Below are positions 10,504 through 21,037 of a stretch of 64,000 nt of DNA, piece after piece. The stretch spans positions 3,596,001 through 3,660,000 of the forward strand of contig NZ_CP114015.1 of assembly GCF_026898095.1 (NCBI RefSeq). The letters are read 5' to 3'. The notes below the pieces were generated by a model. That model saw nothing but the letters and a program-made list of their open reading frames with translations, was not told where the DNA came from and searched no databases. This DNA comes from Arthrobacter sp. ATA002 (GTDB lineage Bacteria > Actinomycetota > Actinomycetes > Actinomycetales > Micrococcaceae). Within the stretch, counting starts at the first letter, position 1, and each line of letters begins with the position of its first letter. The position numbers and the translations under genes were made by a program.

Positions 10504-12142
10504 CGGACCGTTGATTGTCCAAAGTGATAAGACCATTTTGCTGGAGGTGGACCATGAGCAGGCCACCGAGGCCCGGCATGCCATCGCGGCTTTCGCCGAG
10601 CTGGAGCGTGCCCCGGAGCACATCCACAGCTACCGGCTGACTCCGCTGGGACTGTGGAACGCCCGGGCCGCAGGGCTCGACGCCGAGCAGGTACTGAATA
10701 CGCTGCTGAATTACTCCCGCTTTCCGGTGCCGCACTCGCTGCTGGTGGACATTGAGGAAACGATGTCCCGCTACGGAAGGCTGCGCCTGGAAAAGGACCC
10801 GCAGCACGGTCTTGTGCTGCGCACCAACGATTACCCGGTGTTGGAGGAAGTCCTCCATGCCAAGAAAATCCAGCCCCTGCTGGGCCCGCGGATCGACGGC
10901 GAAACCGTAGTGGTGCAGTCCGCCATGCGGGGCCAGCTCAAGCAGCTGCTGCTGAAGCTCGGCTGGCCGGCGGAGGACCTGGCCGGCTACATTGACGGCA
11001 CGCCGCATCCGATCCTGCTCAACGAGGACGGCTGGAGCCTGCGCCCGTACCAGAAGCTGGCCACGGAGAACTTCTGGGCCGGCGGCTCCGGCGTCGTCGT
11101 CCTGCCCTGCGGTGCGGGCAAGACCCTGGTGGGCGCGGCCGCCATGGCCACCAGCTCCACCACCACCCTGATCCTCGTCACGAACACCGTCTCGGCCCGG
11201 CAGTGGAAGGATGAGCTGCTTCGGCGCACCTCCCTGACCGAGGACGAAATTGGCGAATACTCCGGCGCCGTGAAGGAAGTCCGGCCGGTCACCATCGCCA
11301 CCTACCAGGTGCTGACGCTCAAGCGGGGCGGCCTGTATCCGCATATGGAACTGCTGGATGCGAACAACTGGGGGCTGATCATCTACGACGAGGTGCATCT
11401 GCTGCCCGCGCCGATCTTCCGGATGACCGCTGACCTGCAGGCCCGGCGCAGGCTGGGGTTGACCGCCACTCTGGTGCGCGAAGACGGCCGCGAGGGCGAG
11501 GTCTTCTCGCTGATTGGCCCCAAGCGCTACGACGCCCCGTGGAAGGATATTGAGGCGCAGGGCTACATTGCTCCGGCCGAGTGCATCGAGGTCCGGGTGG
11601 ATCTGCCCCGGGATGAGCGGGTGGCCTATGCCATGGCAGAAGACGGGGACAAATACCGGCTGTGTTCGACGTCGGAGACCAAGACCGGCGTCGTCGAACA
11701 GCTGGTGCGCCGCCACACCGGCGAGCAGACCCTGGTGATCGGGCAGTACCTGGACCAGTTGGATGAACTGGCCGAACGCCTGGACGCACCGGTCATCAAG
11801 GGCGACACTCCGGTGAAGGAACGCCAGCGGCTCTTCGGGGAATTCCGGGAGGGCAGGCTGAACACCCTGGTGGTGTCCAAGGTTGCCAACTTCTCCATCG
11901 ACCTGCCCGAGGCTTCCGTGGCCATCCAGGTCTCCGGTTCCTTCGGCTCCCGCCAGGAGGAAGCCCAGCGGCTGGGCCGGCTGCTGCGCCCCAAGGCGGA
12001 CGGCAGGGCCGCCCACTTCTACACCGTGGTGGCCCGGGACACCCTGGACCAGGACTTCGCTGCCAAGCGGCAGCGGTTCCTCGCAGAGCAGGGCTACGCC
12101 TATTCCATCCTCGATGCCACTGACATTGAAAAGCCGGTGTAG
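10496..12142 (+). CDS. DNA repair helicase, XPB/ERCC3 family
   Basis: 548-residue superfamily 2 helicase, the bacterial counterpart of eukaryotic XPB. The N-terminal helicase-XPB domain (about 1-125) precedes the RecA-like motor domains. Visible motifs: Walker A PCGAGKT (about 203-209), DEVH box (about 297), TATLVRE motif III, and QRLGRLLRP motif VI. It acts on DNA as an ATP-driven 3'-5' helicase in the known mycobacterial homologue. It overlaps the helicase-associated gene, supporting a shared complex or pathway. Confidence 0.93.
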   Translation: MANGPLIVQSDKTILLEVDHEQATEARHAIAAFAELERAPEHIHSYRLTPLGLWNARAAGLDAEQVLNTLLNYSRFPVPHSLLVDIEETMSRYGRLRLEKDPQHGLVLRTNDYPVLEEVLHAKKIQPLLGPRIDGETVVVQSAMRGQLKQLLLKLGWPAEDLAGYIDGTPHPILLNEDGWSLRPYQKLATENFWAGGSGVVVLPCGAGKTLVGAAAMATSSTTTLILVTNTVSARQWKDELLRRTSLTEDEIGEYSGAVKEVRPVTIATYQVLTLKRGGLYPHMELLDANNWGLIIYDEVHLLPAPIFRMTADLQARRRLGLTATLVREDGREGEVFSLIGPKRYDAPWKDIEAQGYIAPAECIEVRVDLPRDERVAYAMAEDGDKYRLCSTSETKTGVVEQLVRRHTGEQTLVIGQYLDQLDELAERLDAPVIKGDTPVKERQRLFGEFREGRLNTLVVSKVANFSIDLPEASVAIQVSGSFGSRQEEAQRLGRLLRPKADGRAAHFYTVVARDTLDQDFAAKRQRFLAEQGYAYSILDATDIEKPV

Positions 12143-12237
12143 CAGGGCTTGAACGGAGGTCCGGCACCATGGAAGCTTTGTGGATTCATCCGGCCTACCT
12201 ACAGACAACGCCCAGCTAAATGTAAGAAAGTGGGATA

Positions 12238-12951
12238 GTGAATAAATCTTCCGGACCCGAAGCCCGTCTCCTTGTAGTGGACGATGAGCCCAATATTCGC
12301 GAACTCCTTTCCACGTCCCTGCGCTTTGCAGGGTTCGACGTCGTGGCTGCCGCCAACGGCCGCGAGGCACTTGCCGCCGTCGACTCCCACAACCCGGATC
12401 TGGCGGTCCTGGACGTGATGCTGCCGGACATGGACGGTTTCACCCTCACCCGCCGCCTGCGCGCTGCCGGGCAGCACTTCCCCGTGGTCTTCCTGACCGC
12501 GCGCGACGACACCGAGGACAAGGTCACGGGACTGACCGTCGGCGGCGACGACTACGTCACCAAACCCTTCAGCCTCGACGAGGTGGTCGCCCGGATCCGC
12601 GCCGTGCTCCGCCGCACCCAGCCGCTGGAAGATGACGACGCCGTCATCCGCGTTGACGACCTGGAGCTCGACGACGACGCCCACGAGGTGCGCCGCGGCG
12701 GCGTCACCATTGATCTGTCCCCCACCGAGTTCAAGCTGCTGCGCTACCTGATGCTGAACCCGAACCGCGTGCTGTCCAAGGCACAGATCCTGGACCACGT
12801 CTGGGAATACGACTTCAACGGGGACGCCTCCATTGTGGAGTCCTACATTTCCTACCTGCGCCGCAAGATCGACCGCAGCCCGGATGCTCCCGCGCTGATC
12901 CAGACCAAGCGCGGCGTGGGCTACCTGCTGCGCACGTCGGAGAAGCGATAA
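12238..12951 (+). CDS. OmpR/PhoP-family response regulator
   Basis: 237 residues, GTG start at 12238. Receiver domain 10-125 with acidic pair DDE (15-17), phosphoacceptor D59 (VLDVMLPD) and K in VTKPFS near 109; winged-helix DNA-binding domain 140-233. The receiver and linker closely resemble mycobacterial PhoP (LTVGGDDYVTKPFSLDEVVA; DHVWEYDFNGDASIVESYIS). The partner kinase follows within 4 bp. The stimulus is unknown. Confidence 0.93.
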   Translation: MNKSSGPEARLLVVDDEPNIRELLSTSLRFAGFDVVAAANGREALAAVDSHNPDLAVLDVMLPDMDGFTLTRRLRAAGQHFPVVFLTARDDTEDKVTGLTVGGDDYVTKPFSLDEVVARIRAVLRRTQPLEDDDAVIRVDDLELDDDAHEVRRGGVTIDLSPTEFKLLRYLMLNPNRVLSKAQILDHVWEYDFNGDASIVESYISYLRRKIDRSPDAPALIQTKRGVGYLLRTSEKR

Positions 12952-12954
12952 CCC

Positions 12955-14405
12955 TTGCTCCGCCGCTGGAAATCAGCTTCCTCCGCACCCAGCTCGTGGC
13001 CATCATGGCCGTCCTCATGGTGATCACCGTGACGATTACCGGGCTGGCCACGATCTACGTGCTGCGGCAGATCCTGGTGTCCCGCCTCGATGTGGAAATT
13101 TCAGAGAACGCTCCCGCTGTTGCCCGCTACCTGGTCTCCGACGGGCCGGCGGCCGACAGCACGTTGTTCCAGTTCTACGGACTTTATCTGGCCGACGACG
13201 GCACTCACGGGCCGGAGACGCACTCCGACCCCCGGGATGATACCCCGGCGATTCCCGAATACACGGCCGAAGAGGTGCGCGAGCTGGGCCAGCAGGGACG
13301 GGACATCCCGGGCACCATGCCGGGCAGCAAGGGCTGGCGGGTGAAGGTGTTTGCGCTGGAGAGCACCGGTGCGGTGGCCGTGGCGCTGCCCCTGGGTTCC
13401 GTCGCCGCCACGGTCGATGAGGCCGCGTCGCTGGTCTTTTCGGTGGGCCTGCTGGGAACCCTGGGGGCCACGGGCATTGCCTATTGGGCCGTGACCCGCC
13501 AGTTCCGGCCGCTGAGCCAGGTGGAAAAGACTGCTGCCGCGATTGCTGCCGGTGACCTGTCCCGGCGCGTGGACGTCGGCAATCCCGCCACCGAGATTGG
13601 CCGCCTCTCCCGGTCGCTGAATGCCATGCTGGCCCACATCGAGACGGCGTTCGCGGCCCGGACCAAGTCGGAGCAGAAAATGCGCCGCTTCGTCCAGGAC
13701 GCGTCCCACGAACTGCGGACCCCGCTGGTTACGATCCGTGGTTTCTCCGAGCTCTACCGCCATGGAGCGCTGCAGAAACCCGACGAGATTGCCGCGGCGA
13801 TGGGCCGCATCGAGAGTGAAGCCAAACGGATGGGCCAGCTGGTCGAGGACCTGCTCACGCTGGCGCGCGTGGATGAACAGCGGCCGCTGGAATACGGGCC
13901 CGTGGACTTGATGCTGCTGGGCAACGATGCTGCCATGGACGCCCGCGCCAGTGCCCCCGGACGCGAGATCCGCGTCGTTGGGCTGGACGGACAGCAGCCC
14001 CGGCCGGCGCCGACCGTCGGCGACGAGGCCCGGCTGCGGCAGGTGGTGGCGAACCTGATGACCAACGCCCTGCGCTACACGCCCGACGGGTCCCCCATAG
14101 AGGTTGCCGTGGGCGTGGCACCGGTGATTCACAACCGGTCGGACGCCGTGCTGGAAATCCGCGACCACGGCCCGGGCATTTCCGAGGAAGACGCGGCGCG
14201 GGTCTTTGAACGGTTCTACCGTGCAGATTCGTCGCGGTACCGCGAAACCGGCGGCACGGGCCTGGGGCTGGCCATTGTCGCGGCGCTGGTGGCCCAGCAC
14301 GACGGCACTGTCCGCCTGTCGGAAACTGAGGGCGGCGGCGCGACCATGTCCATCCGGCTGCCGTACCGTGCCCCGGAGGGCCTGGACAAGGCCTCCGAAG
14401 CCTGA
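12955..14405 (+). CDS. Sensor histidine kinase, PhoR-like (N-terminus frameshifted)
   Basis: Membrane kinase partner of the preceding regulator. First membrane span about VAIMAVLMVITVTITGLATI, an extracellular sensor loop, second span near LVFSVGLLGTLGATGIAYWA, HAMP, HisKA (FVQDASHELRTPL), N-box (NLMTNALRYTPD), G-boxes (DHGPGI, GTGLGLAI). A TTG at 12955, three bases after the regulator stop, gives MLRRWK; adding one A to the AAA run at 12970-12972 joins it to ISFLRTQLVAIM, making 483 residues. Without repair, translation could begin at GTG 12996 or ATG 13005, just inside the first membrane span. Confidence 0.88.
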
Positions 14406-14557
14406 GGACACTCCCGGGGCCCTTTTCCTGTCCTCCACAGGATCCTCCGGGAACGCTTTGCCGGGACGTTATCCACCGGTGATGCACGCCCGACCGCACG
14501 AGCGTGCGGGCGCCCTAGCGTGGGAGGCTCATTCACCTTTCGAAGGGAGATACCACC

Positions 14558-14848
14558 ATGGCAATTGTCTCAGTGGACAGCGAGGCCCTGGATGCCAAAA
14601 GCGCCGAAGTCCGTGGCACCATCGACCGGCTGCAGTCCGACATCAACCGGATGCAGTCCGGGCTGCAGGCCCTCAGCGAGTCCTGGCAGGGACAGGCATC
14701 GGCGAACTTCCAGTCCCTGATCGCGGAATGGCGCAGCACGCAGGCCAAGGTGGAAGAATCACTGGCGAGCATCAACCAGGCGCTGGGATATGCCTCCGTG
14801 CAGTACGCCGAAACCGAGGCAGCCAACGTCGCCCTGTTCCGGCACTGA
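14558..14848 (+). CDS. WXG100 family (ESAT-6-like) protein
   Basis: 96 residues, helical hairpin with the W-x-G turn at W43-Q-G45 (SESWQGQAS). GAAGGGAG precedes the ATG. Members are exported by type VII (ESX) systems, usually as dimers. No EccC ATPase, EccD or partner gene is in this window, so this is an orphan copy whose secretion, if any, depends on genes elsewhere. The last six codons (ending GCACTGA) seed a downstream tandem repeat. Confidence 0.9.
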   Translation: MAIVSVDSEALDAKSAEVRGTIDRLQSDINRMQSGLQALSESWQGQASANFQSLIAEWRSTQAKVEESLASINQALGYASVQYAETEAANVALFRH

Positions 14849-14938
14849 TCCCTGTTTCTGCACTGGTCCCTGTTTCTGCACTGGTCCCTGTTTCTGCACT
14901 GATTCCTGATCCGGCGCTGATCCCTGATCCGGCACCGA
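14831..14938. repeat. 18-bp tandem repeat, six units, derived from the WXG100 gene 3' end
   Basis: Six contiguous 18-base units. Unit 0 (14831-14848) is the final coding segment of the WXG100 gene including its TGA. Units 1-3 (14849-14902) read TCCCTGTTTCTGCACTGG, the third ending TGA; units 4-5 (14903-14938) read T(T/C)CCTGATCCGGC followed by GCTGA or ACCGA. The unit length is a multiple of three, so in-frame stops recur. Confidence 0.85.
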
Positions 14939-14950
14939 TCCGCAGTCCGG

Positions 14951-14988
14951 GTTATTCCGCCGGGCCGGAGTTATTCCGCCGGGCCGCT
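14951..14988. repeat. 19-bp direct repeat, two copies
   Basis: Two adjacent copies of GTTATTCCGCCGGGCC plus three bases (GGA in the first, GCT in the second). It lies just past the 18-bp array and before the groEL terminator. The 282-bp stretch from 14849 to 15130 holds only these repeats and the terminator. Confidence 0.8.
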
Positions 14989-15030
14989 GGAACGGCGTAA
15001 CGGGGCTCAGTGCACAAAAGCGGCCTAAAG

Positions 15031-15068
15031 CACAAAAGCGCGGCACCCGTGGGTGCCGCGCTTTTGTG
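15031..15068. terminator. Strong intrinsic terminator downstream of groEL
   Basis: Perfect 18-bp inverted repeat (CACAAAAGCGCGGCACCC and its complement) separated by GT. The stem ends in A/T runs on both sides, so it can work for either strand; on the minus strand it follows groEL by about 60 bases. Confidence 0.88.
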
Positions 15069-15130
15069 TTGACATTGGAGAGTCGTTTAGCCGGGGCCCG
15101 GGGAAACCCGGGCACCCTGGCCGGAGGCTG

Positions 15131-16867
<1,737 letters not shown>

Positions 16868-16926
16868 TTACGCATCCGCAGACCCTCACCTCAGTGGCTT
16901 GCTGTTTCACTCAACGCCGACCGCAT

Positions 16927-16970
16927 TTAGCAGTCATACGGCAAGAGTGCTAACTCAATAATTAGCACTC
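16927..16970 (-). promoter_or_regulatory. CIRCE operator (HrcA site) upstream of groEL, plus an extra half-site
   Basis: TTAGCAGTC-N9-GAGTGCTAA at 16927-16953 fits the CIRCE consensus with one mismatch. A third perfect half-site, TTAGCACTC, follows after 8 bases at 16962-16970. It lies about 160 bp before the groEL start. The rest of the 359-bp gap to cspA contains only the cspA terminator. Confidence 0.9.
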
Positions 16971-17065
16971 CTCCACACTGAGTGCAAGCGATCACGGCAC
17001 TGCGCCGCCCCGGTCACAACATCATCACGGCGGTGCGGCGCTCCGGGAGGCATGTCCCGGCATGC

Positions 17066-17101
17066 CAAACGGCGGCACCCCGCCGGGGCTGCCGCCGTTT
17101 G
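17066..17101 (-). terminator. Terminator-like hairpin downstream of cspA
   Basis: A 12-bp stem CAAACGGCGGCA / TGCCGCCGTTTG, with an inner CCCC/GGGG hairpin, begins about 26 bases past the stop of the cold-shock gene on the minus strand. It lacks a long U-tract. Confidence 0.6.
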
Positions 17102-17127
17102 CCGGTCGTGCGGGCGGAAAACCGCAG

Positions 17128-17331
17128 CTATACGGTGCGCACTTCCTCCGCCTGCGGGCCCTTCTGTCCCTCGCCGATTTCAAACTCCACCCGCTGGCCC
17201 TCTTCGAGGGTGCGGTACCCCGAAGCCTGGATGGCGGACCAGTGCACGAAAACATCCGTTTGGGCCTCGTCCAGCGTGATGAACCCGTAGCCTTTTTCCC
17301 CGTTGAACCATTTGACGATCCCCTGCGCCAT
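17128..17331 (-). CDS. Cold-shock protein, CspA family
   Basis: 67 residues, the classical single-domain size: [19 protein letters not shown] with RNP1 (KGYGFIT) and RNP2 (DVFVHWSAI). Binds single-stranded RNA/DNA. The start ATG at 17331 is set by homology. The 213-bp upstream region to the LytR_C gene contains no other gene and may hold a long regulatory leader, as is common for csp genes. Confidence 0.95.
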   Translation of the reverse strand: MAQGIVKWFNGEKGYGFITLDEAQTDVFVHWSAIQASGYRTLEEGQRVEFEIGEGQKGPQAEEVRTV

Positions 17332-17544
17332 GTGCGTTTCTCCAACCTTGTCTCGCTCGTGCGTTCCGCCAGGATGGTCGTGGCGCAACGGACCGGCGCA
17401 CAGGCGGCCCGGGTGCGGCCGGTGAGGGCCGGTCCCGGGCCGGCGTCGCACGGCTGGCACTCACTTTAGCCAGCGGGATACCGCCTGCACTTGCCGTGCC
17501 TGGATCGTTATGGAGTTTTTACGTACGGGCAGTATCCGCGGCGG

Positions 17545-18186
17545 TTACTGGAACCCGGGGCCGGGCACTACCGTCACCAAGCTGAACTCCGGCGATTCGG
17601 CGAGCGTGGGGATGCCCAGGGTCCGTGACAGCTCCTGGGCGTTCGGCAGCTGATCGGCGCCGTTGTAGAAAATCATTGAGGTTTGAAGCGGCGCCCCACC
17701 CCAGTTGGCGACCTGCGCAGTAGCCCATCCGTCGGTTGCGATGCGCGCGGAGATGCTGGCTCCGAGGCCTCCAATGCCGCTCGCATTCAGCACCACCACC
17801 GGCTGGCTCCGGTCCACCACGGCTTCGGGGGTGGGCGCCGGCGTGTCACTCGGCTCGGGGCTGGCGGAGGGTTCCGGTTCCTCGGCGGAAGGTTCCGGCG
17901 CCGCTGTTTCTTCCGCGGCGGGCCCGGTTTCAGTGGGCTCCGGTGACGGGTCTCCGGCGGGCAGGGACGAGTCTGATGCAGGTGCGGGCCCGGCGCCGTC
18001 CTGTCCGATGCCCAGCCGGGGCAGGACGAAGAAGGCCGCGAGTCCGAGGATCAGGGCCAGCACGCCAACCGTAATGATCAGGCCGAGGCCGGTGGACCGG
18101 GATGGAATCAGCCGTTCACGGTGAACGCCCTGGCGCGACGACGTCTCGGGAACCTTGTCAAACTCATCCCGGGGGTATTTGCTCAT
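17545..18186 (-). CDS. Membrane-anchored LytR C-terminal domain protein
   Basis: 213 residues. A cytoplasmic N-terminus (about 1-30), one membrane span (LIITVGVLALILGLAAFFVL, about 34-53), a long Pro/Glu/Ser-rich linker, and a LytR_C domain at about 128-210 (VVVLNASGIGGLGASISARI ... AQVANWGG). Such proteins lack the LCP catalytic domain and their role at the cell wall is unclear. It is 36 bp downstream of the DUF3263 gene on the same strand and probably co-transcribed. Confidence 0.85.
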   Translation of the reverse strand: MSKYPRDEFDKVPETSSRQGVHRERLIPSRSTGLGLIITVGVLALILGLAAFFVLPRLGIGQDGAGPAPASDSSLPAGDPSPEPTETGPAAEETAAPEPSAEEPEPSASPEPSDTPAPTPEAVVDRSQPVVVLNASGIGGLGASISARIATDGWATAQVANWGGAPLQTSMIFYNGADQLPNAQELSRTLGIPTLAESPEFSLVTVVPGPGFQ

Positions 18187-18222
18187 GGTGGGGTATCAGT
18201 CCTTGGTCTCAGGTGGCGCCGG

Positions 18223-18525
18223 TTAGACGTCAGAGCCTGAACGACGGGCGGTGCGCGCGCGCTGACGGGTTGTACGTAGTCTACGCAGTCTCTTGACCAG
18301 CATCGGATCGTGGGCCAGGGCTTCCTCGGTGTCGATCAGGGCGTTCAGCACTTGGTAATAGCGGGTCGCGGACATACCGAACAGCTCCCGAATGGCCTGT
18401 TCCTTCGCCCCGGAATACTTCCACCAGGCCCGCTCCAGCGCGAGCATCTGCTGTTCCTGCTCCCCGAGCGGACTGTCGGGGTCAACCGTGCCGTCCAATG
18501 AAAAGGCTTCGGTTGTTTCGGCCAC
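18223..18525 (-). CDS. DUF3263 domain protein (small helical protein)
   Basis: 100 residues from the GTG at 18525 (VAETTEAFSLDG); GGGAG lies 7 bases upstream and the homology begins here, although an in-frame ATG exists at 18591. The DUF3263 core is LSEQEQQ-like GEQEQQMLALERAWWKYSGA followed by KEQAIRELFGMSATRYYQ and a basic LRRLRTTRQRARTARR tail. The middle looks like a helix-turn-helix, so nucleic-acid binding is possible. Function not established. Confidence 0.85.
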   Translation of the reverse strand: MAETTEAFSLDGTVDPDSPLGEQEQQMLALERAWWKYSGAKEQAIRELFGMSATRYYQVLNALIDTEEALAHDPMLVKRLRRLRTTRQRARTARRSGSDV

Positions 18526-18701
18526 AGGATGCTCCCAGATCGGTTGTCGGTTTCCCTTTCCATGGTAGTTGGCGAATAACAGGCTTGTCATTCGCGGTGC
18601 CTTTCCTGGAGTGGGCAGCCGCCGGCCGCGGGTTTCGCACCCATCCATGGCTGACAGGCGAACTCCCCCTCAAGACAGTTTTCGGGCTATCGTCTATAGC
18701 T

Positions 18702-19190
18702 ATGTTTGCGAAGTTCGGACTACGGACCGTGACCGCACTGCTGGCAGCGGTGCTGGCCCTTGCCGGGGCATCGTGTTCAAATTTTCCAGCGGATCCGGAG
18801 GGAACCCTGGAGCGGGTCACGGACGGCACCCTCCGGGTGGGCGTATCGCATTCTCCGCCCGCCACCAACATCAAGGGCGCCGAACCCACGGGGCCGGAAA
18901 CCGATCTGGTGCGGGATTTCGCCGCGTCACTGGACGCCGGTGTCGAGTGGTTAGAGGGCGGCGAGGAATACCTCATGGAAGCCCTGAAGCAGGGAGATCT
19001 GGACCTGGTGATCGGCGGGTTGACAGAGTCCACGCCGTGGACGGACAAAGCCGCACTGACGGCCCCCTATGCCGAGAGCACCAACCGCTGGGGGCAAACC
19101 CGGAAACACGTTCTGGCAGTGCGGATGGGCGAAAATGCCTTCCTCACCACGCTCGAAGAATTCCTTGCCGGCAGGAAGCCCGTGCAGTGA
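18702..19190 (+). CDS. Putative solute-binding family 3-like lipoprotein, short form
   Basis: 162 residues. The N-terminus has a signal segment (TVTALLAAVLALAGASC) with a Cys near residue 25 that could be lipidated, though the lipobox is weak. The rest resembles the first lobe of a family 3 solute-binding protein (TLRVGVSHSPPATNIKG, GPETDLVRDFA, GDLDLVIGGLTEST), but at half the usual length, so only part of a binding fold is present. Its TGA overlaps the GTG start of the CDF transporter, implying coupling and perhaps a metal- or ion-related accessory role. Confidence 0.7.
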   Translation: MFAKFGLRTVTALLAAVLALAGASCSNFPADPEGTLERVTDGTLRVGVSHSPPATNIKGAEPTGPETDLVRDFAASLDAGVEWLEGGEEYLMEALKQGDLDLVIGGLTESTPWTDKAALTAPYAESTNRWGQTRKHVLAVRMGENAFLTTLEEFLAGRKPVQ

Positions 19191-20185
19191 GCGTGCAGCA
19201 GGGACGGACGGAACTGCCCCGCCGGCAATCCGAGGCGCTGCACCGGGCTGTGCGGCTGGAATGGATCACCATCGCCTTCCTTGCCGTCACTGTGACGGCC
19301 GTATTCCTGGTGATGGGGAACTCGCAGGCCATGCGCGCCGCCTGGATCGAGGACCTGCTCTCCTTCATTCCGCCGCTCGCCTTCCTGCTCGCTGTCCGTC
19401 TGGTGGCCCGCCCGCCCAGCGCCCGTTACCCGTACGGCTACCACCGGTCGATCGGTGTTGCCCACCTCGTGGCGGCCGTGGCTCTGACCGCCATGGGCTC
19501 CTTCCTCATCTACGAGTCCGTGACGGGGCTGCTGAAGGGCGAGCATCCCCCGATCGGCTCAGTGGAGATCGGAGGCACCCACATCTGGCTGGGCTGGCTC
19601 ATGATGGCGGTAATGGCAGTAACCACCATCCCTCCGGTGATTGTGGGCCGGATCAAAATCCGGCTCGCGCGGCAGCTGCACAATAAAGTCCTGTACGCAG
19701 ACGCTGACATGAACAAAGCCGACTGGATGACGGCAGTGGGATCCATCGTCGGTGTCGCAGGAATCGGGCTTGGATTCTGGTGGGCCGATTCGGCCGCTGC
19801 CCTCTTTATCGCAGCGGGTATTCTCCGCGACGGCCTGCGTAATATGCGCGGGGCGGTCACCGACCTGGTCGACACAACGGCAACCACCTTCGACGACGCT
19901 GACCCGCACCCGCTGGCCGGGGAAATTGGGGACTACCTGCGCCGGCTGCCGTGGGTGGAGTCCGCCGGAGTGCGGATCCGGGATCAGGGCCAGGTTTTCC
20001 ACGTCGAGGCCTTTGTGGTGCCCGTCAGCGGCACTGTCCTGTCACTGTCCAAGCTGGCGGATGCCCGTGCGGGCTGCGCCGGCATCGATTGGAAGCTTGC
20101 CGACACCGTGGTGATCCCCGTGGAGACCCTGCCGGAGGAAGTTGGCGGGCGCAGCGGCGTGCACCAGTCGGGCGGGGAGGAATGA
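19187..20185 (+). CDS. Cation diffusion facilitator (CDF) family transporter
   Basis: 332 residues from a GTG at 19187 that overlaps the preceding stop (GTGA). Six predicted membrane spans fill residues about 25-230, followed by a cytoplasmic ferredoxin-like domain (residues about 235-315). The loop RYPYGYHRSIG and the DADMNKADWMT segment before span 5 are typical of CDF proteins that export divalent metals in exchange for protons. The metal cannot be told from sequence. Coupled to a lipoprotein of solute-binding type, an unusual partner. Confidence 0.85.
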   Translation: MSVQQGRTELPRRQSEALHRAVRLEWITIAFLAVTVTAVFLVMGNSQAMRAAWIEDLLSFIPPLAFLLAVRLVARPPSARYPYGYHRSIGVAHLVAAVALTAMGSFLIYESVTGLLKGEHPPIGSVEIGGTHIWLGWLMMAVMAVTTIPPVIVGRIKIRLARQLHNKVLYADADMNKADWMTAVGSIVGVAGIGLGFWWADSAAALFIAAGILRDGLRNMRGAVTDLVDTTATTFDDADPHPLAGEIGDYLRRLPWVESAGVRIRDQGQVFHVEAFVVPVSGTVLSLSKLADARAGCAGIDWKLADTVVIPVETLPEEVGGRSGVHQSGGEE

Positions 20186-20334
20186 CGAGCCGTGCCGCCG
20201 GCCCTAGGCTGGAAAGGTGAGCTCCAATGATCCAACCCTTTTTCGCTGCCCCCTGACGCCGGTGTGTCCGGGTCCGGCAGAGCCGCCGCAGCGGAGCCCT
20301 TTCCTTTGCGGCTCCGGCGCCGCTGGCTGATGTC

Positions 20335-21009
20335 ATGGCGCCGGACTGGGCCAGGGCCCTGGCACCTGCCGCCCCGGAACTGCACCGGCTTGCCGGCGTC
20401 CTGGACGGGGAACGCCGCGCAGGCGCTGCGGTGCTTCCCGCCCCGGCCAACATTCTCCGGGCGTTTTCCCGCCCGCTTGCCGGGGTTAAAGTCCTGCTGA
20501 TCGGCCAGGACCCCTATCCGACTCCCGGCCATGCCGTGGGCCTGTCGTTTTCGGTGGACCGCGGCGTCCGCCGCTGCCGCGGAGCCTGACCAACATCTAC
20601 AAGGAACTGCAGGCCGACCTGGACATCCCGCCGAGCCCGCACGGCGATCTCAGCGCCTGGGCCGACCAGGAGTGCTGCTGCTGAACCGGGTCCTCACCGT
20701 CCGCGCCGGCAGCGCCGGATCGCACCGCAGGCGCGGCTGGGAGCAAATCACCGAACTGGCCGTCCGCGCCGTCGCCGCCCGCCGCTCCCCGACGGCAGCC
20801 GGGCCCCTCTGGTGGCAGTTCTCTGGGGCAACGACGCGCGGTCCATCGTGCCGCTGCTGGACGGAATTCCCCGCATTGAGTCAGCCCATCCAAGCCCGCT
20901 CTCGGCGTCCCGCGGGTTCTTCGGGTCCCGCCCGTTCAGCCGCACCAATGAGCTGCTGCTGGAACAGGGGGCACAGCCGGTGGACTGGCGGCTGGACGCG
21001 ATACGGTAG
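20335..21009 (+). CDS. ung: Uracil-DNA glycosylase (three frameshifts in this sequence)
   Basis: Family 1 uracil-DNA glycosylase removing uracil from DNA. Homology is continuous but steps through three frames: [19 protein letters not shown] ... [18 protein letters not shown] (catalytic Asp), then [20 protein letters not shown], then [14 protein letters not shown], then [16 protein letters not shown] and [18 protein letters not shown]. The shifts are near 20570, 20668 and 20806, each needing one extra base; repaired length is 225 residues, as expected. The N-terminus upstream of 20335 is unclear and may contain another error. Multiple errors clustered in one gene could also mean real decay. 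Confidence 0.8.
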
Positions 21010-21037
21010 GAGAAACCCTGATCGAGGAGACCGACCC

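Noticed and set aside
10460..12370. A 636-codon open frame antisense to the XPB gene and other long antisense frames (for example 38533-40890, 13101-14438)
   Set aside because: High GC leaves few stops in shadow frames; the translations are low complexity, have no recognisable motif, and lie opposite well-conserved genes.
14831..14988. Possible CRISPR array
   Set aside because: Units are contiguous with no unique spacers, are only 18-19 bp, and no cas gene is present.
20335..21009. Genuine ung pseudogene
   Set aside because: The three breaks are each single missing bases and all motifs are conserved; the same error type affects many unrelated genes here. Not fully excluded.
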